From Clostridiales bacterium (lineage in GTDB: Bacteria > Bacillota > Clostridia > Oscillospirales > Oscillospiraceae), in contig JAJPXL010000089.1 in the NCBI GenBank assembly GCA_021205455.1, positions 1-64,000 of the forward strand: DNA of 64,000 bases, in the 5' to 3' direction. This document shows, piece after piece, positions 42,207 to 51,147 of the stretch. The position numbers were made by a program, and so were the translations under genes. The notes beneath the pieces were generated by a model. It saw only the letters and a list, made by a program, of their open reading frames with translations, made no database searches and was not told the origin of the DNA. Every line of letters starts with the position of its first letter. The first letter of the stretch is position 1.

Positions 42207-45197
42207 TCAGCTTTTTGCCTTTGCCGCTTTCCGTTCCGCCAAATATGCCTTGTATGCGGCATACTCCTCGGTCTTGCGGAATTTCCGCACGCCAATAATC
42301 CACAGCACTGCGAACAGCAGGGCGAAGAAGGCGGCGGCGCAAGTGATGATTTCCGCTATGAAAATGACGGTAGGCTGGGTCAGCTTGATGGTGGTATCCG
42401 CCCCAACGCCGTTCATGCCCACGGAGTTGGCGATGGCGTACAGGTCACGGTGGCTGGCCTCCCGCATGGCGGTGACCACCACAGCGTCGTCCTCATAGTC
42501 CGGGAGCTGGTCGGTGACATAAGGCAGCATAGCGTCGTAGATGGAGACGCCCGCCATCACGCCGTCCACACCGTTGACGTAGTTGGTGAGGACGTTGTCA
42601 GTGATGATCATGCCGTCACAGCCCCACTCCTCCCGGAGGATGCCGGTGATCAGGCCATAGTTGCCGCCGGACCAGGTGCAGCCCCAGCGGGTGTAGGCCA
42701 CCATGACGCCGTTGCCGTTGCCCTCCTCAATGGGGGCCTGGAACGCCTTCAGGTAGAGCTCACGGGCGGTCTGCTCATTGAGCCACACGCCCAGGCCGAT
42801 ACGGTCCTGCTCGCAGTCGTTCAGCGCGAAGTGCTTCATCACCACCTGGACGCCCTTGGCCTGGATGGCAGCTACTTCGTACTGGCTCATCTTGCCGGAC
42901 AGGAAGCCGTCCTCGGAGTAATACTCAAAGTTGCGTCCGCCGTAGGGGGTGCGGTGGATGTTGTTGCCGGGGCCGTACAGGCAGGTGATTTCTGCCTCCA
43001 GGCAGTTGTTGCCGATAACGTTGCCGATCTCGGTCATAATGTCCACGTTGAAGGTGGCGGCCATCACGTCCTCAGAGGTGAAGGCGGTGGCTTCCAGCTG
43101 GGTGGCATCAGAGCCGAGCAGGCTGGCGGTCAGACCCTGAGGACCGTTCTCGTCCCGGGTGCCGGGGGCCTGTATCGACTCGATGGGCATGGTCCAGTGG
43201 AAAGCGTCGCCGATGAGGCTGACCATCTCGTCAAAGCTCATCTGATCCAGCAGGTCGTCCCACAGGGGGTCGTCATAGTCCAGACCGATCATGTCATACA
43301 GGGTCAGGCCGTTGTCGGCGTTCAGGGTGGGCATTTCCACGCTGTCGTAGTCAGAGGCGTCATACTGCACGTCCTGCAGGTCCGCAATCAGGGTATCGCT
43401 CAGGGTAAACTGCACCGTCTCAGACGGCCAGGTGCCGTTCCAATCGCTCCGGGAGAGCCAGGTGACTTCGGTATCGATTCCCTCATACAGGTTGGGGTCG
43501 GCGTCGGAGAGCTGATTGGTGATTTCCGTGCCGTTGGCGGAGACGGCGTAGGTGGTGGTGTCCAGAGTGTCCTCCGTCCAGGAGTAAACCAGGGAGGTGT
43601 CGCCGTCGGCAGTCATGCCGTCGGCCACGGTGTAGCCCTTTGCGGCCAGGATGTTGTTCACGGCGTCATGGGCGTCGGTGGCGGCAGTCAGGTAGTAGTC
43701 GCCAGCGTCCAGGATGTAGGTGCCTGCGCCGTAGGTGTCAAAGGAGGCGATATCGCTCTTGTTGACGGTGATGGCCAGGGTTTCGGATGCGCCGGGGGCG
43801 AGGATCTCCGTCTTGCCAAAGCCCACCAGGGAGACGGATGCCTTCTCAACGCCGTTTTCCTTATCATAGTCAGTGTAGGGGGACTGGACGTAGACCTGGA
43901 CAGTCTCCTTGCCGGAATAGGTATCGCCGGTGTTGGTGACGGTGACGGAGACGGTATAGGTGTCCTCTCCTGCGTCATACGTCACGGTCATATCGCTGTA
44001 GGCAAAGGTGGTATAGCTCAGACCGTAGCCGAAGGGGAAGGCCACATCGTCGGAGTAGACATAACCCTCTGTGTTGCCCGTTCCCATCACCGTATCCTCA
44101 TAGCGGGTCTCGTAATACTTGTAGCCAACGTAGATACCCTCCTGATAGACCATGTAGGTATCTGCGCTGCTGGAGATGGCGCTGGTGTCCCCGCTGTAGG
44201 TCACAGGGGTGAAGTTGGCCATGGCAGGGGAGGAGTAGTTGTCATAGCAGTAGGTGTCCACCAGGCTGCCGGAGGGGTTGACATCGCCGCACAGAATCTC
44301 AGCCACGGCATTGATGCCGGTGATGCCCACATCGCCAATCCACAGGCAGGCGTCCACGTCGTATTCGTTGTCCTTCAGGAAGTCCACCTGAAGGGCGTTG
44401 GCGGAGTTGATGAGGACGATGATTTTGTCCACCGTACCGGCCTCCTTCATGGCGGCAAGCTGGGACATCATCTCTTTCTCATTTTCGTCCAGCGCCAGAT
44501 AGTTGGTCTCCTCGTACTCCAGGTCGGCGCCCTCGCCGCCGATCCGGGAGAGCACCACGATGGCGGCGTCGCCGTAGTCGGCCACGGAGTCGATGACCTC
44601 ATCGGTGTATACGCTCCAGGGAGCTTCGGAAACGGTAGCGTTGGCGGTGCTCACCATGCTGGACGAGGCTCTGGCGTAGTCAGCCCCTGCGCCGTTGGTA
44701 TAAAACTCCCACAGGGTTTCGTTGACGGAGAAGCCAGCCTTCTCCAGCGCGGTTTTCAGAGTGTCGGCGCTGGAGGCGTCGATGTTGCCCGAGCCGGTGC
44801 CGCCGTAGACCAGGTTCACGGACGAGGTGGAGAAGCAACTCACCGCAGCTCCGCTATCCAGGGGCAGGGCGTTGTTTTCATTCAGCAGCAGGGCCGCGCC
44901 TTCCGCCTCCACCAGCTGAGCCAGTTCCAGACCGTACTCCGTCATCTCCTCAACGGAGTCGAAGTCGCTGGTGTAGTACTGCGCACTCTCGTCCTCATTC
45001 ACCAGCTCCCAGAAGGTGCCGCCCACATAGGCCGCTACCGTATTGTCAAAGATAGACAGGACAATAAAGACGGGGGCCATAATGGCCGCAATGACGATAC
45101 ACAGGATGCTCAGCCCCTTAAAGGGCCGGATGGATTTGCGCTTCGCCTGCTTGTAGGCTTTTTTCAGCGCTTTTTTCTTTGCTTTTTCTTCTTTCAT
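42207..45197 (-). CDS. Membrane-anchored GH3 beta-glucosidase with permuted domains
   Basis: The 996-residue protein has an N-terminal lysine-rich stretch and membrane helix (about residues 25-45), and a second helix near the C-terminus followed by a basic tail. Between them the GH3 modules are in reversed order: first the GH3 C-terminal domain (GAALLLNENNALPL), a fibronectin-III-like part, then the (beta/alpha)8 catalytic domain. In that domain KHFALNDCEQDR is the substrate block and the aspartate of DGMIITDN is the likely nucleophile. Reversed order is known for some ruminococcal beta-glucosidases. ATG 45197 has AAGGAGG 5 nt upstream. It probably cleaves beta-glucosides or similar sugars at the cell surface. 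Confidence 0.85.
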   Translation of the reverse strand: MKEEKAKKKALKKAYKQAKRKSIRPFKGLSILCIVIAAIMAPVFIVLSIFDNTVAAYVGGTFWELVNEDESAQYYTSDFDSVEEMTEYGLELAQLVEAEGAALLLNENNALPLDSGAAVSCFSTSSVNLVYGGTGSGNIDASSADTLKTALEKAGFSVNETLWEFYTNGAGADYARASSSMVSTANATVSEAPWSVYTDEVIDSVADYGDAAIVVLSRIGGEGADLEYEETNYLALDENEKEMMSQLAAMKEAGTVDKIIVLINSANALQVDFLKDNEYDVDACLWIGDVGITGINAVAEILCGDVNPSGSLVDTYCYDNYSSPAMANFTPVTYSGDTSAISSSADTYMVYQEGIYVGYKYYETRYEDTVMGTGNTEGYVYSDDVAFPFGYGLSYTTFAYSDMTVTYDAGEDTYTVSVTVTNTGDTYSGKETVQVYVQSPYTDYDKENGVEKASVSLVGFGKTEILAPGASETLAITVNKSDIASFDTYGAGTYILDAGDYYLTAATDAHDAVNNILAAKGYTVADGMTADGDTSLVYSWTEDTLDTTTYAVSANGTEITNQLSDADPNLYEGIDTEVTWLSRSDWNGTWPSETVQFTLSDTLIADLQDVQYDASDYDSVEMPTLNADNGLTLYDMIGLDYDDPLWDDLLDQMSFDEMVSLIGDAFHWTMPIESIQAPGTRDENGPQGLTASLLGSDATQLEATAFTSEDVMAATFNVDIMTEIGNVIGNNCLEAEITCLYGPGNNIHRTPYGGRNFEYYSEDGFLSGKMSQYEVAAIQAKGVQVVMKHFALNDCEQDRIGLGVWLNEQTARELYLKAFQAPIEEGNGNGVMVAYTRWGCTWSGGNYGLITGILREEWGCDGMIITDNVLTNYVNGVDGVMAGVSIYDAMLPYVTDQLPDYEDDAVVVTAMREASHRDLYAIANSVGMNGVGADTTIKLTQPTVIFIAEIITCAAAFFALLFAVLWIIGVRKFRKTEEYAAYKAYLAERKAAKAKS

Positions 45198-45367
45198 GAC
45201 AACCTCCTTAGTTGTGATGCGGAAGCCTCCCGCCCCTTTTTGCGCGCCAGCCAGACCCTGCAGTGCGACAGCGGATGCAGCCATCGTCGCCCGGCTGCGC
45301 ATCCGGGGAGCGTTGAGCGAATGGTGTAATGCGGGAGATTCTTCCATGTTGGACATTCCTAGCAAGT

Positions 45368-45396
45368 ATCATATCATAAAAAAACGTTTTTTTCAA
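45368..45396 (-). promoter_or_regulatory. Promoter of the GH3 gene
   Basis: On the minus strand TTGAAA (45396-45391), a 17-nt spacer and TATGAT (45373-45368) form a good promoter. The leader to the GH3 start is about 160 nt; a symmetric A/T tract around ACGT lies in the spacer. Nothing else was recognised in 45198-45367. Confidence 0.65.
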
Positions 45397-45546
45397 TCGC
45401 TCATTGCAATATTTTTCGTTTTTTTGAACACTCAGAACATCGAATGGGAAGTATTTGCCGTATTTTCCCGAATGGCCGGTTCTTCTTACGGGCCAATACA
45501 GGGAACAGGTTCTCAGGCAGCAGCTGCAAATTTCATAAAATTTTAG

Positions 45547-45575
45547 TTGCCTTTTCCATCTGTTTCCTGTAAACT
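45547..45575 (+). promoter_or_regulatory. Promoter of the small membrane protein gene pair
   Basis: TTGCCT (45547-45552), a 17-nt spacer and TAAACT (45570-45575) lie about 63 bp before the small gene at 45638. Confidence 0.5.
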
Positions 45576-45637
45576 AAAGATAGAAGAATGCCGTTCCCGC
45601 CCCGTCAGGGGCAGACGTAAGGTCTATGGAGGTTCCT

Positions 45638-45799
45638 ATGAATACCAATAAGCTGAAACTCATCTGGAAAATCGTCGGCGTCAGCCTTGCTATCACGGGC
45701 CTGCTGTGCTGCATTCTCAAGCTGTGCGGGCGTTTTAGCAACCTCTGCCTGGAGATTGTGGAGGACGAGGATAACGATTTGGGCTATTACACCATCTGA
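45638..45799 (+). CDS. Small single-helix membrane protein (53 residues)
   Basis: This short gene starts at ATG 45638 with GGAGG 5 nt upstream and encodes 53 residues. There is one hydrophobic segment (about residues 9-29) with a CC pair, and an acidic C-terminal tail (EIVEDEDNDLGYY). It has its own promoter and lies 21 bp before another membrane protein gene. I do not recognise the family. The good ribosome site and clean stop support it as a real gene. Confidence 0.6.
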   Translation: MNTNKLKLIWKIVGVSLAITGLLCCILKLCGRFSNLCLEIVEDEDNDLGYYTI

Positions 45800-45820
45800 G
45801 TCAGGAGGGGGCTGATTGCC

Positions 45821-46222
45821 TTGAAGCGCAGGAAGATGTGGCTCGTGCTTTTGCCGGTGGCAGCGATCCTGCTGGAGCTTTTGCCCTACGGCGCTGTGCT
45901 GAATTTTGCCGACCAGGCGGCGGACGGCAGCATTAGTACGATTCGGAAGACCTATTCCTATTTCAGCCTGATGCCCTTTGGGTACGGGCAGTTTGGCCCG
46001 CTGCTGACGGCTATCCTCTCCTGCCTGCTGGTGGCGTTAGGCGTGTTGTATTTGTGGGCAGGGAAGGGGAAATCGGCGCTCAAGGGATTGTCCGTTGTTG
46101 CTGTCCTGACGTCCCTGTCCCCGCTCCTGTTTGGGGTCGCTTATTTCACCGTTCTGGGCGGCCTCATTTCCACCCTGCTGCTGGCAGAGACTGTGGCGGC
46201 CTTCTGTTTCAACCCGGCTTGA
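45821..46222 (+). CDS. Unknown membrane protein, 133 residues
   Basis: The protein has three to four hydrophobic helices and a basic N-terminus (MKRRKMWLVLLPVAAILLELL). The start is TTG 45821, about 10 nt after AGGAGGGG. It follows the small membrane protein gene by 21 bp and probably forms an operon with it. No family is recognised. Its hydrophobicity and location suggest an integral membrane role only. Confidence 0.6.
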   Translation: MKRRKMWLVLLPVAAILLELLPYGAVLNFADQAADGSISTIRKTYSYFSLMPFGYGQFGPLLTAILSCLLVALGVLYLWAGKGKSALKGLSVVAVLTSLSPLLFGVAYFTVLGGLISTLLLAETVAAFCFNPA

Positions 46223-46232
46223 AGAAAAACAA

Positions 46233-46271
46233 GCAGCATCCGTTCCGATGGAAAACCGGAACGGATGCTGC
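46233..46271. terminator. 15-bp two-way terminator
   Basis: A perfect 15-bp stem (46233-46247 with 46257-46271) has T-runs on both sides (GTTTTTATTTT on plus; TTGTTTTTC on minus). It ends the membrane protein gene and guaB. Confidence 0.92.
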
Positions 46272-46314
46272 GTTTTTATTTTCCCGCCGACTTGATTGCC
46301 GACGGTGTTGCTGT

Positions 46315-47805
<1,491 letters not shown>

Positions 47806-47864
47806 TTATTAATCGCAAAGCTATCGGTAAACGCCGGGGAACCGACTCCGTTGGGAATCGCAGC

Positions 47865-48470
47865 TTATCTGCCCTGAATCAACAGCGTCTGCTTACAGCA
47901 CAGGTCGCTCAGGTCATCCATGGTGGCGGCAGGCAGGCGCAGGGCGTTGCCGCAGCGGCTGCAAACCACTTCGATGGCGGAATAGTGGACCTTCAGCTGC
48001 CACTCCCTGCTGCCACAGGTGCAGGATATTCCGCCCCGCTGAGCGATGTCCTTCAGCTCGTCCAGCATTTCCGTCATGACAATCTCGTTCAGGAAAGAAC
48101 CCTGGGCGTCTTTGGCCGCCTCCAACTGGTCTGTGCGGGCCTCCAGGCGGGTCAGCGCATCGTAGACGACGCCTTCCTCCCCCACATAGCAGCAGTCCAG
48201 CCCCGTTTTCTTACAGGAAAACGCCATGCCCCGGCGGGTGCGGAAGTCCTTGGCAGAGCAGTAAACCGTGTGGTTGCTGCCGCAGGTCACGCAGGGGGCG
48301 TTCAGCTTGAACTGGTCCCCGGAATATTCAATGATGAGCCGGGAGCCGCCGCAGGGGCAAGGAATGACGACAGGGACAGACGTCAGCGTAAACATATCCT
48401 TGTCCACCACAACGCTTTTGTGGCACTTGGGACAGATATAACCGATGGTGCGGCTATCCTCCAATCCCAT
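47865..48470 (-). CDS. Unknown multi-CxxC, probably zinc-binding protein
   Basis: This 201-residue protein is rich in cysteine pairs: CPKC, CPC, CVTC, a SCKKTGLDCC block, CTC and CSRC. The spacing suggests several zinc ribbons. A helical stretch with LTRLEARTDQLEAAKD lies in the middle. ATG 48470 lies 10 nt after AGGAGG; the longer frame to 48593 overlaps the promoter. The family is not recognised and no function is claimed. The gene is divergent from spoVAD and precedes guaB. Confidence 0.7.
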   Translation of the reverse strand: MGLEDSRTIGYICPKCHKSVVVDKDMFTLTSVPVVIPCPCGGSRLIIEYSGDQFKLNAPCVTCGSNHTVYCSAKDFRTRRGMAFSCKKTGLDCCYVGEEGVVYDALTRLEARTDQLEAAKDAQGSFLNEIVMTEMLDELKDIAQRGGISCTCGSREWQLKVHYSAIEVVCSRCGNALRLPAATMDDLSDLCCKQTLLIQGR

Positions 48471-48524
48471 GACAGATGCACCTCCTAATGATACAATCCT
48501 CAATGTGAGGGTGATATTTTGTGT

Positions 48525-48553
48525 AGTATAGCAGATTGCGACGGGAAAAACAA
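48525..48553 (-). promoter_or_regulatory. Promoter of the multi-CxxC gene
   Basis: On the minus strand TTGTTT (48553-48548), a 17-nt spacer and TATACT (48530-48525) lie 55 bp before the ATG. Confidence 0.6.
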
Positions 48554-48651
48554 GGGCCGACGGCGACAAACAAAAACAGGGATTTCTCGTCAACTTTGGC
48601 GTTTTTTGATAATACCGTTTGGCGGCAGTTGGGATTTTTCCATCCGCCTAC

Positions 48652-48680
48652 GGATAAAATTTCTGGCGCTGCAAACAATA
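48652..48680 (+). promoter_or_regulatory. Weak candidate forespore (sigma-G-like) promoter of spoVAD
   Basis: GGATA at 48652-48656 fits the sigma-F/G -35 pattern GNATR. After a 17-nt spacer, AACAATA at 48674-48680 matches the -10 pattern CATNNTA at five of seven positions. Position relative to the spoVAD start is right, but the -10 match is weak. Confidence 0.3.
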
Positions 48681-48703
48681 GGCGGGAAAGGTTGTGAGGA
48701 CAG

Positions 48704-49723
48704 TTGGAAACCAAAAAGAAAGGAACGCAAACTTTCGCCCTGGCCAATCCGCCCAGCCTGGCAGGCTTTGCCAGCGTGGCGGGGAAGAAGGAGGGGGAGG
48801 GCCCCCTGCGGGAGAGCTTTGACCTGATTCAGCAGGACACCACCTTCGGGGAATCCACCTGGGAGAAGGCGGAGAGCGCCATGCAGCAGCTGGCGCTGGA
48901 GAAGGCGCTGGAAAAGACGAAGCAGCCCATGTCCGGCATGGATCTCCTCTTTGCGGGGGACCTCCTGAATCAGTGCATCGCGGCAGGGTACTCCGCCCGG
49001 AAGGCGGCGCGGCCCTTCTTTGGGCTGTATGGAGCCTGCTCCACCATGGGGGAGGCGCTGGCCCTGGCCGCTATGGCGCTGGACGGCGGCTTCGGGGAGT
49101 GGGCTGCCGCGGTGGTTTCCTCTCACTTCTGCTCTGCCGAGCGGCAGTACCGCACGCCGTTGGAGTACGGCGGCCAGCGCACCCCCACCGCCCAATGGAC
49201 GGCTACCGCCGCCGGTGCGGCGGTGCTGGCCAGGGCAGGGGAGGGGCCCTATATCACCCATGTGACGGTGGGGAAAATCAACGATATGGGCATCAGGGAT
49301 GCCAACAATATGGGGGCGGCCATGGCTCCTGCGGCCTGCGATACCCTTCGCGCCCACTTCACCGACACAGGCCGCAGCCCGGAGGATTATGACCTGATTT
49401 TGACCGGCGACCTGGGGATGCTGGGGCGGCAGCTCTGCCGGGAGCTGCTGAACCGGGAGGGCATCGACCTGTCCGACCGCTATAACGACTGTGGCTGCCT
49501 GCTCTACGATGTGGAGGGGCAGGATGTCCACTGCGGCGCGTCCGGCTGCGGCTGCTCCGCCAGCGTTCTGTGCGGCTATGTGCTGAACGGCATGAAGACA
49601 GGGAAGTGGAACAGGGTGCTGTTCTGCCCCACCGGAGCGCTGCACTCCCCGGTGTCCCTGGCCCAGGGGGAGAGCATCCCCGGCATCTGCCACGCCATCG
49701 CCCTCTCCAACACCATCGAATGA
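48704..49723 (+). CDS. spoVAD: Stage V sporulation protein AD
   Basis: SpoVAD is part of the SpoVA channel of the spore inner membrane that moves dipicolinic acid in sporulation and germination. It has a thiolase-like fold; family blocks are DLLNQCIAAGYSAR, LYGACSTMGEALALA, SSHFCSAERQYRTPLEYG and CGASGCGCSASVLCGY. It is 339 residues. The start is TTG 48704 after GAGGA. spoVAE follows 10 bp later, but spoVAC is not upstream. Its presence marks the host as a spore-former or a recent descendant. Confidence 0.95.
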   Translation: METKKKGTQTFALANPPSLAGFASVAGKKEGEGPLRESFDLIQQDTTFGESTWEKAESAMQQLALEKALEKTKQPMSGMDLLFAGDLLNQCIAAGYSARKAARPFFGLYGACSTMGEALALAAMALDGGFGEWAAAVVSSHFCSAERQYRTPLEYGGQRTPTAQWTATAAGAAVLARAGEGPYITHVTVGKINDMGIRDANNMGAAMAPAACDTLRAHFTDTGRSPEDYDLILTGDLGMLGRQLCRELLNREGIDLSDRYNDCGCLLYDVEGQDVHCGASGCGCSASVLCGYVLNGMKTGKWNRVLFCPTGALHSPVSLAQGESIPGICHAIALSNTIE

Positions 49724-49733
49724 GGTGAACAGT

Positions 49734-50102
49734 ATGGAAGTGTTTCTATCCTTTTTGAAGGCGTTCGTCTGTGGCGGCATTATCTGCCTGATCGGCCAGC
49801 TCCTGATCGACAAGACCAGCCTGACCCCGGCCAATATCCTGACCTGCTATGTGGTGGCGGGGGTGATTCTGGGGGCTTTGGGCCTGTACGAACCGCTGGT
49901 GAATTGGGCAGGGGCCGGAGCCACAGTGCCCCTCAGCGGCTTTGGCTACAATCTGGCAAAGGGCGTCAGGACGGCGGTGGAGCAGAACGGATTGCTGGGG
50001 GCCTTCACCGGCGGCGTCACAGCTGCGGCGGGGGGCATCTGCGCGGCCATCTTCTTCGGCTGGCTGGCGGCAGTGATTTTCAAACCTGGCGGCAAAAGCT
50101 GA
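49734..50102 (+). CDS. spoVAE: Stage V sporulation protein AE
   Basis: SpoVAE is a small integral membrane subunit of the SpoVA dipicolinate channel. It is 122 residues with three to four helices and typical blocks GQLLIDKT and PLSGFGYNLAKGV. I use ATG 49734, 6 nt after GAGGTG, rather than GTG 49725. It pairs with spoVAD as in other clostridia. Confidence 0.93.
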   Translation: MEVFLSFLKAFVCGGIICLIGQLLIDKTSLTPANILTCYVVAGVILGALGLYEPLVNWAGAGATVPLSGFGYNLAKGVRTAVEQNGLLGAFTGGVTAAAGGICAAIFFGWLAAVIFKPGGKS

Positions 50103-50115
50103 ACCTCACCCGCCA

Positions 50116-50144
50116 TTGACAACCGCGCCGCCAACCGTTATACT
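50116..50144 (+). promoter_or_regulatory. Promoter of the rluA-type gene
   Basis: TTGACA (50116-50121), a 17-nt spacer and TATACT (50139-50144) form a near-perfect promoter 14 bp after spoVAE, giving the pseudouridine synthase gene vegetative expression separate from the sporulation genes. Confidence 0.85.
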
Positions 50145-50168
50145 TTCCAGCAGAAGGAAGGTGAGGCT

Positions 50169-51095
50169 GTGCGGCGCATGGAGCTGATAATCCCCCCGGA
50201 GTGCGCGGGGAAAGAGGTGGGGTGGATTCTGCGCCACGTCCTGCACCTGTCCAAGACCAAGGTGAAGCGGGCAAAGTTCGCCCCCGGCGGGCTGATGCTG
50301 GACGGGCAGGCTGTCCGTTCCAATCAGCCGGTCACAGCGGGGCAACTGTTACAGGTGGCTATCCCGGAGCAGGAGGAAAGCGCCATCGTCCCGACCCCCG
50401 GCCCGGTGGACATCCGCTATGAGGATGAGTGGCTTTTAGTGGTGGAGAAGCCCGCAGGGCTCAGCGTCCACCCCGGACCGGGGCATTACACTGATACCCT
50501 TGGCAACTACCTGACCTGGCACTATCGGCAGCAGGGCCAGCCCTTTGTGCTGCGGCTGGTGAATCGGCTGGATAAGGGCACCTCCGGGCTGCTGGTGGCG
50601 GCGAAAAGCGCAGCCGTTCAGGAGGCGCTGATGCGGCAGCTCCACACGGACCAGTTTCGCCGCCAATACCTGGCCATCTGCCAGGGGGAGCCGCCGGAAC
50701 GGGAGGGCACCATCGACCTGCCCATCGGCAAGCGCCCCGGCGCACTGAATGAATATCAGGTGCGCCCGGACGGCCTGCGGGCCAGAACGGACTACCGGGT
50801 GCTGGAACAGCGGGGCGATCGCTGTCTGCTAGAGCTGACGCTGCACACCGGACGCACCCACCAGATTCGCGTCCATTTGGCGGCGCTGGGCTGCCCGCTG
50901 GCAGGGGACGCCCTCTACGGACGGGGCGGCCCGCCAGACCGCCCTGCCCTCCATTCCTGTAAAGTAAAAATACTTCATCCGATGTACGGCAGCCTGATTT
51001 CCGTGGAAAGCCCTCTGCCTGAGGACATGAGCGTGTTTTGGAAAGAACTGCCGGGTTTTGATAACGAAAGCAGGAGCTATCCGCGCATAAATTGA
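50169..51095 (+). CDS. RluA family rRNA/tRNA pseudouridine synthase
   Basis: This 308-residue enzyme isomerises uridine to pseudouridine in RNA. An S4-like N-terminal domain (about residues 10-75) is followed by the catalytic domain with NRLDKGTSGLL (catalytic aspartate) and HTGRTHQIRVHLA. It belongs to the RluA/RluD group; which uridines it modifies is unknown. GTG 50169 is used; ATG 50178 is an alternative three codons later. The gene has its own promoter and its stop lies within the terminator hairpin. Confidence 0.92.
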   Translation: MRRMELIIPPECAGKEVGWILRHVLHLSKTKVKRAKFAPGGLMLDGQAVRSNQPVTAGQLLQVAIPEQEESAIVPTPGPVDIRYEDEWLLVVEKPAGLSVHPGPGHYTDTLGNYLTWHYRQQGQPFVLRLVNRLDKGTSGLLVAAKSAAVQEALMRQLHTDQFRRQYLAICQGEPPEREGTIDLPIGKRPGALNEYQVRPDGLRARTDYRVLEQRGDRCLLELTLHTGRTHQIRVHLAALGCPLAGDALYGRGGPPDRPALHSCKVKILHPMYGSLISVESPLPEDMSVFWKELPGFDNESRSYPRIN

Positions 51096-51117
51096 ACTTC
51101 TGCGCGGATAGCTTTTT
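51075..51117 (+). terminator. Terminator overlapping the end of the rluA-type gene
   Basis: A 12-13 bp stem (51075-51087 with 51101-51113) ends in TTTTT. The stop codon of the gene lies in the 13-nt loop, an economical arrangement. Confidence 0.9.
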
Positions 51118-51147
51118 CTGGCCTTACGGCCGTAAAGGAATGCTGAT

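Noticed and set aside
42102-45329. Very long plus-strand frame (1075 codons) opposite the GH3 gene
   Set aside because: The product is His/Gly/Val-rich with no domain, while the minus strand encodes a recognisable GH3 enzyme with a ribosome site.
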